Below are positions 1-5,177 of a DNA stretch of 5,340 nt, in pieces. The stretch is taken from contig JAZNUS010000172.1 of assembly GCA_045592485.1 (NCBI GenBank), positions 1 through 5,340 of the forward strand, in the 5' to 3' direction. A program made the position numbers and the translations under genes. Every line of letters begins with the position of its first letter. Within the stretch, counting starts at the first letter, position 1. This DNA comes from RGIG1828 sp045592485. Its GTDB lineage: Bacteria > Bacillota > Clostridia > UMGS1810. Below the pieces are notes generated by a model. That model ran no database searches. It had not been told where the DNA came from and worked only from the letters and a program-made list of their open reading frames with translations.

Positions 1-42
1 TCCTCATTACGGGGCTTGAACCAATCAAATTCCTCGGGTTGA
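1..42. repeat. Terminal direct repeat, left copy
   Basis: These 42 bases are identical to 5299-5340. Exact identity at the two extreme ends is what a circular molecule, or one unit of a tandem array, looks like when linearised. If trimmed, the unit is 5298 bp. Confidence 0.95.
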
Positions 43-143
43 GCATGAAAATCGGTTTCGGGAAGTCTGGGAGTGCGGGGTTTTCTTTCAAAATGGGGCT
101 TGGGTTGTTCTTCACCGTTTTGGGATTCGGCAACAGCCTGCAT
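1..143 (-). pseudogene. C-terminal tail of an S1-domain RNA-binding protein, without the S1 domain (continues at the right end)
   Basis: On the minus strand an ATG at 143-141 opens a frame running off position 1. It reads MQAVAESQNGEEQPKPHFER and continues as a Pro/Arg-rich linker into EEFDWFKPRNE. Because bases 1-42 equal 5299-5340, the frame continues without a break at 5298 down to the stop at 5178-5180, for 87 residues in all. From memory of the family, an acidic/proline linker followed by SFEDKLxxFKQxSDEKMxDxKR closes clostridial S1-domain RNA-binding proteins (YugI/CvfD-like). The S1 barrel that should precede it is absent: upstream lies the end of the reductase-like gene, whose TAA is one base before this ATG. 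No Shine-Dalgarno sequence is visible, so translation would need coupling to that stop. I read it as a truncated remnant created by a rearrangement near position 144. A short genuine gene is less likely. Confidence 0.6.
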
Positions 144-144
144 T

Positions 145-1077
145 TTATTCAAAATCAGTAATACTGAATTTCCACTCTTCTCTCTTGCGGAACGGAGTTT
201 TAAACTTTTTCCCGAGAACTCCTTTTTCCTCCAGATGAACATAACAGGCGATATCACATGCTCTTGCGCATATTGAGCTTTGATATGCATGAACCGGAGG
301 ATAGAAATCAATATTATCAATGATTTTCTTTGCTGTTTCGTGAGTTACTTTTGCTTCTCCCGATATGATTTCAATTCTGTTATCAAAATCAAAAAAGGCA
401 TCGGGTGGCATAAACGGATTTTTTGTGCCGTTTGCTCCGCCATAGTACACAGCACACTGCCATGCATCAATATTCCCGTCATCTGAAATTGCTTTGCCCG
501 GACACGCTTTTTTACACTTCCCGCATTTGTCACACAGGTGAGGCTCTGTAACCTCATCAGCATCTATCACCGCATCCGTAAGGACAAAACAGTATCTTAC
601 CATAGGGCCGAATTCATCTGTGAGCAATGCGTTGTGAAATCCTTTTTCGCCAAGGCCGCACTTGACGGCAGTATCTAAAAAGTCGATTTGTGTTTCCTGA
701 GCTTTCCCTCTGTATATGGAATTATAATCAACTTCGGGATTGGTGCTGTTCTCCTCTGCCATAATAAGCTGGTGTCTTCTCTGAGGCATGGCAAGATAGC
801 CCTCTTCCTCCAAAAGACTGCAAACCCTGAGCTGAGCCATGGGCATAATTGTTTCTTCCATTGTCTCCACACCCATAGCCGTGTACTGAAAATATGTACT
901 GCCTTCTTCAATACCTCGGTATACACCTCTTAAAACTCTGAAAGCAAAACCAATAACCGTTTTTGTTTCAGGCATTATCTTAAACACAGGGCTGTTTTTA
1001 TCAAATCTTTCTGCCGGAGCAAACCTGACTATGTCTGCTCCGTTGGCTTTTGCAAGCTCAATGATTCTGTTTTTCAT
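145..1077 (-). CDS. QueG/RdhA-like double [4Fe-4S] cluster protein, paralog 1 (last gene of operon)
   Basis: A 310-residue cytoplasmic protein with the layout of epoxyqueuosine reductase and the reductive dehalogenase catalytic core. The N-terminal half has the family signature RGVYRGIEEG (50-59) and FQY (63-65). CGLGE (140-144) and FGPMVR (156-161) followed by TDA (167-169) match the AGLG and 'GP..R..TD' segments lining the cofactor site in RdhA/QueG. The cluster cysteines are C182, C185, C188 and C192 (CxxCxxCxxxCP), C208 after a Trp, and C270, C274, C278, giving eight for two [4Fe-4S] clusters. Cobalamin binding is known for QueG and RdhA and is only inferred here. There is no Tat signal or membrane segment. 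The ATG at 1077 lies one base after the stop of the preceding gene and has a GAGGGGAG site at 1087-1094, 9 nt away. The end (FRKREEWKF) resembles that of paralog 3 (LRTKKAWKLER), so the gene looks complete, although its last six residues (SITDFE) adjoin the suspected rearrangement point. The substrate is unknown. Confidence 0.85.
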   Translation of the reverse strand: MKNRIIELAKANGADIVRFAPAERFDKNSPVFKIMPETKTVIGFAFRVLRGVYRGIEEGSTYFQYTAMGVETMEETIMPMAQLRVCSLLEEEGYLAMPQRRHQLIMAEENSTNPEVDYNSIYRGKAQETQIDFLDTAVKCGLGEKGFHNALLTDEFGPMVRYCFVLTDAVIDADEVTEPHLCDKCGKCKKACPGKAISDDGNIDAWQCAVYYGGANGTKNPFMPPDAFFDFDNRIEIISGEAKVTHETAKKIIDNIDFYPPVHAYQSSICARACDIACYVHLEEKGVLGKKFKTPFRKREEWKFSITDFE

Positions 1078-1078
1078 A

Positions 1079-1972
1079 TTATAATTCTCCCCTCAGGTGT
1101 CTGTAACACGCAATATCGCATTTCCTGCCGCAAAGGCAGGGTGAATATCCAAACTGTGTTTTCGGCAAAAAATCAAGTTCTTTGTAGATTTCTCTTGCTG
1201 ACTCTGCATCAAATCTTTTTTCACCGTTTAAAATAGCATCTCTTTCGGGATTGTCTTTCAAAAAATCTTCTGTCATAAACGGATTTGATTTGTGTGCACC
1301 TTTATAATAAACCGAACACTGCCATGTGTCAGTTCCGCTCTCACTGACAGCATTGCCGGGACATGCCTTTATGCATTCACCGCATTTGTCGCAAACATGC
1401 TCTGCAAGCGGTTCATCACATTCAAGAGGAGCATCTGTTATAATAAAACAATACCTCATAAACGGTCCGTATTTCTTATTGATTATTTTGCCGTTTAATC
1501 CTGTTTCGCCAAGACCGCAAGCACTGGCGGCTTTGCCGAAATCAATTATAACATCAGGAGCCGGTTTCTCTTCCGAAACAGACTCTGCATATATAAGCTC
1601 ATAGGTATCCGAAACCTCCGGATTGGTTGTTTTGTCTCCTTTGATTTTCAAATTTGGAACTGTCTTTTGCAAACAGGCATCGTATCCCTCATTTTCAATT
1701 ATTGCACCAATTTTTAGCAGAAGTATTTCCGCCATGTCTTCATCAATGTATTTAACGCCCAGAGATGTGTATGTGTAGTATTGGGAATCATTTTCCATTG
1801 CCTTATACATTGCTTTGGGCACCGAAAAACCAAAACCTATTATAGCCTTTGCGGATGGCAGAATCATTTTCGGATCGCGCTGAGGATTTTCCTCATCATA
1901 AACTCTGCCTATTGCGCAAAGCGTTGCACCAAGCTCTTTCGCTTTTTGTTTTATTAATTCAGATGTAAGCAT
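1079..1972 (-). CDS. QueG/RdhA-like double [4Fe-4S] cluster protein, paralog 2
   Basis: A protein of 297 residues when started at the ATG at 1972. A longer TTG start at 2002 would overlap the previous gene and translate through the ribosome binding site, so I reject it. A GTG at 1975, one codon earlier, is possible. The ATG places the first conserved Gly exactly where it is in paralog 3 (14 residues before Gly in MLTSELIKQKAKELG and MIKSNVIKEAALAAG). Motifs are CGLGE (152-156), YGPFMR (168-173), TDA (179-181), then CxxCxxCxxxCP at C194, C197, C200, C204, and W217-x-C219. The distal cluster motif is C279, C281, C285, C289, one cysteine more than its paralogs, so one ligand may be alternative. 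The 'RGIEEG' signature of the other two is degenerate here (KAMYKAMEND). This is the most diverged active-site surface of the three, suggesting another substrate or a partner-subunit role. It lies 19 bp after paralog 3 and 1 bp before paralog 1, so they should be co-transcribed. Confidence 0.85.
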   Translation of the reverse strand: MLTSELIKQKAKELGATLCAIGRVYDEENPQRDPKMILPSAKAIIGFGFSVPKAMYKAMENDSQYYTYTSLGVKYIDEDMAEILLLKIGAIIENEGYDACLQKTVPNLKIKGDKTTNPEVSDTYELIYAESVSEEKPAPDVIIDFGKAASACGLGETGLNGKIINKKYGPFMRYCFIITDAPLECDEPLAEHVCDKCGECIKACPGNAVSESGTDTWQCSVYYKGAHKSNPFMTEDFLKDNPERDAILNGEKRFDAESAREIYKELDFLPKTQFGYSPCLCGRKCDIACYRHLRGEL

Positions 1973-1982
1973 CACGGGTTCT

Positions 1983-1987
1983 CTCCT
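1983..1987 (-). promoter_or_regulatory. Ribosome binding site deciding the start of paralog 2
   Basis: AGGAG (within AAAGGAGAG) on the minus strand lies in the 19-bp gap after the stop of paralog 3. It is 10 nt before the ATG at 1972 and 7 nt before a GTG at 1975. It falls inside the TTG-initiated longer frame, which argues against that longer start. Confidence 0.7.
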
Positions 1988-1991
1988 TTCA

Positions 1992-3074
1992 TCATCTCTC
2001 AAGCTTCCATGCTTTTTTTGTTCTTAGAGGTTCTTTGAATCGGTTTTCCATACAACCGCCTTTTTTCTCAAGAACAGACACACAAGCTCTTATGCAGCCA
2101 CCGCACTTTGCCATGTTGTATCCGACCCAGCTTGGAAAATACTTCTGAAGCGCTGCATAGACCTTTGCCACCTCAACTTCGTCTGCAACATCTGTGACAC
2201 CCTCCATAAGGTCAAGCGCACCATCTTCGTTTTTATCCCACACTTCTTTGGGAACAAACGGGTTAAAAAAGCGTCCGGCATGAGTGTAGAATGCATAACA
2301 ACGCCACATATCAATGTCGCCCCACTCAAGTATTTTTCCGTCTAAATTAACAGTTATTGTTTTTCCCGAATTAAGTGGCGGAATGCATCCGCCGGGACAT
2401 TCTCTTACACAGGCACCGCACTTGCGGCAAAGGGGTGCTCCATTATACATTTCGTCATACTCATCAAATTCTGCATCGGTAAAAATAAATGCCACTCTCT
2501 GAAGCGGTCCGAATTCGGGTGTTAAAAGCATTTTGCTCCAGCCGATTTCGCCAAGACCGCAGGCAACAGCTGCTATTCTGAACTGAAACTGCAAATCGGG
2601 AGCAACACTGCCTTCACGGGCAGGGCGTGTAAACTGTACGCTTCTGCTGTGAGCAGTACGCTTACCATCTGATTCACTGACTTCTATTTCTTCTTCAGGG
2701 GATAATGTGTTTCCGGGGGTTCCGTCCATGTCGGACACAACTCCCCTTGCACCCACATTACGGTAAAGAAAAGCTTCATAACCTTCATTTTCTATAACTT
2801 TTCCAACCTGATACAACACAGCAGGTGCAAATATTTCATTTATTCCGCCGTATGCCATTGAGGGATACTGAAAAAACTGCGTTCCTTCTTCGATACCTCT
2901 TTGAACTCCCCTTGGAATTCTGAATACAAATCCGATACAGCTTTTTGCTTCCGGAAACAAAAACTGCGGATTCATTTCATCCGGTGCACCGTAAAATCTT
3001 GACATCGGCGATATACCGCATGCATCTGCACCTGCTGCGAGTGCCGCTTCTTTAATCACATTGCTTTTAATCAT
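1992..3074 (-). CDS. QueG/RdhA-like double [4Fe-4S] cluster protein, paralog 3 (longest)
   Basis: A 360-residue member of the same family. It shares RGVQRGIEEG (55-64) and FFQY (67-70) with paralog 1. CGLGE (172-176), FGPLQR (188-193) and TDA (199-201) line the presumed cofactor site. The clusters are C216, C219, C222, C226 (CxxCxxCxxxCP), C259 in MWRC, and C324, C327, C331 (CxxCxxxC, the QueG spacing), plus extra C230 and C341. Two insertions explain the length. One is an acidic linker of about 25 residues around 112-150. The other is a loop of about 18 residues between the CP motif and the MWRC cysteine, within 232-252. The latter sits between cluster ligands and could change access to the active site or docking of an electron donor. 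The ATG at 3074 overlaps the upstream stop as ATGA, indicating translational coupling. A GGAGGA site at 3081-3086 lies 6 nt away. No export signal is visible. The assignment to the superfamily is firm; the reaction is unknown. Confidence 0.87.
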   Translation of the reverse strand: MIKSNVIKEAALAAGADACGISPMSRFYGAPDEMNPQFLFPEAKSCIGFVFRIPRGVQRGIEEGTQFFQYPSMAYGGINEIFAPAVLYQVGKVIENEGYEAFLYRNVGARGVVSDMDGTPGNTLSPEEEIEVSESDGKRTAHSRSVQFTRPAREGSVAPDLQFQFRIAAVACGLGEIGWSKMLLTPEFGPLQRVAFIFTDAEFDEYDEMYNGAPLCRKCGACVRECPGGCIPPLNSGKTITVNLDGKILEWGDIDMWRCYAFYTHAGRFFNPFVPKEVWDKNEDGALDLMEGVTDVADEVEVAKVYAALQKYFPSWVGYNMAKCGGCIRACVSVLEKKGGCMENRFKEPLRTKKAWKLER

Positions 3075-4066
3075 ATCTGTTCCTCCAATTTAATAAGACT
3101 GTTTTCAATTCCGATGTATCTTATGCCATTTTCGTCTGTCTCAGCTTTGATAAGGCTGTTTTCAAGAATGTAGGGATATATGGTGCCCGAATGATTTGGT
3201 TCAAGCAAATCAAATACGCTTCCTGTGTGTTTCTGATTGTCTGCGTAGGCTCTTAAAATTTTTTCGGGATTGGCACTTACCCTCGTTGCAAGCTTTACCG
3301 CCGGAAACAAATCCTCATAAAGATAAATATCCTCCGGTCTTATAAATCCCGTGTTATCAAGAATTTTGTATACATTATCCTTTTTCTTTAAAAATTCGTG
3401 ACATATTCCATTGAATATATAACCGTTATCCATTGCCAAAATCTCTTTTTCGTGAGAAACGAGGTTATCGTGAAAACTGTGGGAACTGCAATTGTTTAAA
3501 CAACCGCTGTTGGCAAGTGCATACATAGTTTTGCCGTTTGTGTCACACCATTTTTTCAATTCTTTGATTTTCATAAAATTTCTGTTCAATTCCCGTTTCA
3601 TATAGTAGCTGTCAAAATACTCTTCAACATATTCCATTCCCTCAATGCTTCCTATTCCCATATTTACCGATGCTCTCACATTGAGACCCGGAAAATTGGT
3701 TTTAATAAATTTCGCAATGAGCGGCGACGCAGTTGTTACCGATGAAAGCCTCAGGTTTTCCACACAATACTCCGTTATATCCCCCGCTTTTTCAAAAAAA
3801 GCCTTAGACAGGCTGCCTTTTCCGTAGCAGGTTGCGTTGAAAAGAAGATTCGTATCAATTCCGCTTTCGGAAATTGTCTTCAAATCATCAATTTGTTTTT
3901 GCTGAGCCTCCCAGGGAGTCATATCATTGCGGTCAGTCTGAATGTTTCTGCCGTTCGGCATATCTCCCCACGAAAAATACACTTCCGAAATACTTTTCTT
4001 TCGTTTTATTATGCTTTTGACGAATTTAGAATCTCCGCAAAGCTGATAACCAACAAAAAATCTCAC
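3071..4066 (-). CDS. Peptidase-U32-like (UbiU/UbiV/YhbU-type) protein with a conserved cysteine motif
   Basis: A 331-residue cytoplasmic protein and the first gene of the operon. Residues 183-207 carry an Asn-Ser-Gly-Cys-Leu-x-x-Cys core (C189, C193) followed by SFHDNLVSHEKEI, and C222 lies in a later ICHEF. FIRPEDIYLYEDL (241-253), then KLATR (258-262) and ILRAY (270-274), then DLLEP (286-290), resemble the end of the U32 barrel as I remember it. In UbiU and UbiV of that superfamily four cysteines hold a [4Fe-4S] cluster and the proteins act in oxygen-independent hydroxylation. Here C189, C193 and C222 are likely ligands, with C10, C80, C101 or C174 as possible fourth. The start is GTG at 4066, supported by AGGTGA at 4073-4078 with a 6-nt spacer. 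The overlapping ATG at 4068 meets a stop at once. Its TGA overlaps the ATG of paralog 3. Protease activity is not implied. The U32 assignment is from motif memory and moderately sure. Confidence 0.65.
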   Translation of the reverse strand: MRFFVGYQLCGDSKFVKSIIKRKKSISEVYFSWGDMPNGRNIQTDRNDMTPWEAQQKQIDDLKTISESGIDTNLLFNATCYGKGSLSKAFFEKAGDITEYCVENLRLSSVTTASPLIAKFIKTNFPGLNVRASVNMGIGSIEGMEYVEEYFDSYYMKRELNRNFMKIKELKKWCDTNGKTMYALANSGCLNNCSSHSFHDNLVSHEKEILAMDNGYIFNGICHEFLKKKDNVYKILDNTGFIRPEDIYLYEDLFPAVKLATRVSANPEKILRAYADNQKHTGSVFDLLEPNHSGTIYPYILENSLIKAETDENGIRYIGIENSLIKLEEQI

Positions 4067-4072
4067 ATCTTC

Positions 4073-4078
4073 TCACCT
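4073..4078 (-). promoter_or_regulatory. Ribosome binding site deciding the GTG start of the U32-like gene
   Basis: AGGTGA on the minus strand, 6 nt before the GTG at 4066. The only nearby ATG (4068) is out of frame and is followed directly by TGA, so the GTG start is the supported one. Confidence 0.7.
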
Positions 4079-4083
4079 CTTGC

Positions 4084-4112
4084 TTGACTATATCACATTT
4101 TGCTGATATAAT
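4084..4112 (+). promoter_or_regulatory. Sigma-A promoter of the araC-type regulator gene
   Basis: TTGACT at 4084-4089, a 17-bp spacer, and a perfect TATAAT at 4107-4112, with TG at 4104-4105 making an extended -10 (TGATATAAT). Transcription should begin near 4119-4120, giving an untranslated leader of about 70 nt. The match is near consensus, so the regulator is probably made constitutively at a basal level, unless it is repressed by the operator that overlaps the start site. Confidence 0.8.
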
Positions 4113-4115
4113 GTA
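4087..4115 (-). promoter_or_regulatory. Candidate extended -10 promoter of the four-gene operon
   Basis: Read on the minus strand, TGATATAGT (4095-4087) fits an extended -10 (TGnTATAAT) with one mismatch. The -35 position 17 bp upstream is TACATT (4115-4110), a poor match to TTGACA, as expected of an activator-dependent promoter. The -10 overlaps the -35 of the opposing regulator promoter, so the two probably compete for polymerase. The predicted leader is only about 15 nt, leaving no room for a riboswitch. Confidence 0.5.
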
Positions 4116-4142
4116 TAACAATTAAAATGCAAAATATAACAA
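4114..4142. promoter_or_regulatory. Putative AraC-type operator: direct repeat with 21-bp spacing
   Basis: TATAACAA occurs at 4114-4121 and again at 4135-4142, with start points exactly 21 bp apart (two helical turns). AraC-family proteins commonly bind two half-sites in direct repeat at about this spacing. The promoter-proximal copy overlaps the weak -35 of the operon promoter (4110-4115), as I2 does in the classical ara arrangement, and it also covers the predicted start site of the regulator gene. The region is AT-rich, so chance similarity is possible. Confidence 0.5.
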
Positions 4143-4188
4143 AACAAAGATTTATGTTTTTGAAATCAACAAAAAAGGGAGCCTTAAT

Positions 4189-5037
4189 ATGCATATATCC
4201 GACATAAACCCCCACATCCGCCATGCAGCACTTGTTACAGAACCTTTTGTTATGCGCCATGAACCCAGCATATGCATGGACTGTCGCCTTTTCTTCTTTG
4301 AAAACATTTCGGGCAGTGTGCGTGTATGCAGAAAAGAATATAACATTTTAAATAATACCGCGATTTTTTTTCCGCCGGAAACCGAATATGAACTAAACAT
4401 TGAATTTCACAAAAATGCCGGATTCTATGTGTTTAATTTTGATCTTACCAACATTCACCACGATTTAAAAAAAGGGCTCGGAACCCCGCTTAAAAGTGAA
4501 TTTTGCAAAACCGCAGTGCCTTCCTATGAATTGCCGGGCGGTTTTTCAAAGCCGCTTTTCAGAAATCTGCCCCGTATAAAACCTATTCTTGCCCGATGTA
4601 TAAACAATTTTATTCTCAAAAATACTTTCTACAGAGAACTTTCTTCATCTCTCCTGAAAATGTGTATTCTGGAATTTGCAGGAGGCGAAATTCACAGTGC
4701 ATATTCAGAACTATGCAAAAATGTGCTCGATTACATATCTGAAAAATATACCGATTCCTCACTCACAAACATTGCAATCGCAAACCACTTCAATTACCAC
4801 CCCTACCATCTGAGTAATATCATAAAAACAGAAACCGGGAAAACTCTTCATCGGTTTCTCATTTACTATCGCCTGCGAAGAGCAAAGGAGCTTCTTGAGT
4901 TAAGCAGTGTAGAAATAGCTGAAATAGCCTGGAAGTGCGGATTTGCCTCTGCGGCATATTTTTCAGAGCAATTCAGAAAAGAGCTTGGAATAACACCGAA
5001 GCAATACCGCAGCAAGCACCGAAATACAGGATTTTAA
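4189..5037 (+). CDS. AraC-family transcriptional regulator, probable activator of the divergent operon
   Basis: A 282-residue two-domain regulator. The N-terminal part (about 15-90) has the beta-rich pattern of a cupin-like ligand-sensing domain, including the 'FFPPETEYELNI' turn (60-71) typical of AraC sensor domains. The C-terminal AraC/XylS DNA-binding domain has a first helix-turn-helix at about 191-217 (SLTNIAIANHF then YHPYHLSNIIKTETGKT). The second, at 241-274, has the family signature IAEIAWKCGFASAAYFSEQF followed by FRKELGITPKQYR. The ATG at 4189 has AAGGGAG at 4175-4181 with a 7-nt spacer, and a strong promoter lies upstream. It is divergent from the four-gene operon, and a 21-bp-spaced direct repeat lies between them, so it most likely activates the operon in response to a small molecule related to the operon's substrate. 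That role is inferred from position. The family assignment is firm. Confidence 0.93.
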   Translation: MHISDINPHIRHAALVTEPFVMRHEPSICMDCRLFFFENISGSVRVCRKEYNILNNTAIFFPPETEYELNIEFHKNAGFYVFNFDLTNIHHDLKKGLGTPLKSEFCKTAVPSYELPGGFSKPLFRNLPRIKPILARCINNFILKNTFYRELSSSLLKMCILEFAGGEIHSAYSELCKNVLDYISEKYTDSSLTNIAIANHFNYHPYHLSNIIKTETGKTLHRFLIYYRLRRAKELLELSSVEIAEIAWKCGFASAAYFSEQFRKELGITPKQYRSKHRNTGF

Positions 5038-5052
5038 CACAAAGCAAAATTC

Positions 5053-5122
5053 CCCATACATCAAAAAAGCAGGCTGTGTCTGCGCGAATTAAGGGAAATA
5101 AATTTTCCCATACATCAAAAAA
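5053..5122. repeat. 16-bp direct repeat following both terminator hairpins
   Basis: CCCATACATCAAAAAA occurs at 5053-5068 and 5107-5122, 54 bp apart, each copy preceded by a similar AAT-T/C-rich stretch. Both copies abut a hairpin and, read on the minus strand, supply its U-tract and tail. This suggests an ancestral terminator was duplicated and its stem then diverged. Confidence 0.7.
5063..5083 (-). terminator. Weak second terminator on the minus strand
   Basis: Read on the minus strand, GCAG (5083-5080) and CTGC (5072-5069) form a short stem with one further C-G pair inside, followed at once by six T (5068-5063). It lies downstream of the main terminator for leftward transcripts and would be a back-up. 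The stem is only 4-5 bp, so the call is tentative. Confidence 0.35.
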
Positions 5123-5156
5123 CCTGCCGGAGATTTCTCTCTGACAGGTTTTTGAT
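5114..5156. terminator. Bidirectional Rho-independent terminator between convergent genes
   Basis: The arms CCTG (5123-5126) and CAGG (5145-5148) pair. The inner stem 5127-5133 pairs with 5138-5144, with one C/A mismatch and one G/T wobble, around the four-base loop TTTC. Flanking A6 (5117-5122) and T5 (5149-5153) give a U-run in both directions. It would end the regulator transcript on the plus strand and the S1-tail transcript on the minus strand. If the ends are joined, it is also the first strong terminator met by the four-gene operon. Confidence 0.85.
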
Positions 5157-5177
5157 TTAATAAATATTTCAACAAAA

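Noticed and set aside
73..276. A plus-strand frame of 67 codons at the left end.
   Set aside because: It is antisense to the reductase-like gene and the S1 tail, has no ribosome binding site, and its residue composition is uninformative.
1973..2002. Longer TTG-initiated start for paralog 2 (ten extra residues).
   Set aside because: It would translate through the AAAGGAGAG ribosome binding site and overlap the previous gene. The ATG at 1972 aligns with the paralogs' N-termini.
145..3074. Annotating the three Fe-S proteins as queG (tRNA epoxyqueuosine reductase).
   Set aside because: They share the cluster architecture, but three diverged copies with an AraC regulator and no queuosine genes do not support the housekeeping role.
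4067..4188. A cobalamin riboswitch upstream of the operon.
   Set aside because: The predicted leader is far too short for one, and no B12-box-like or structured element is visible.
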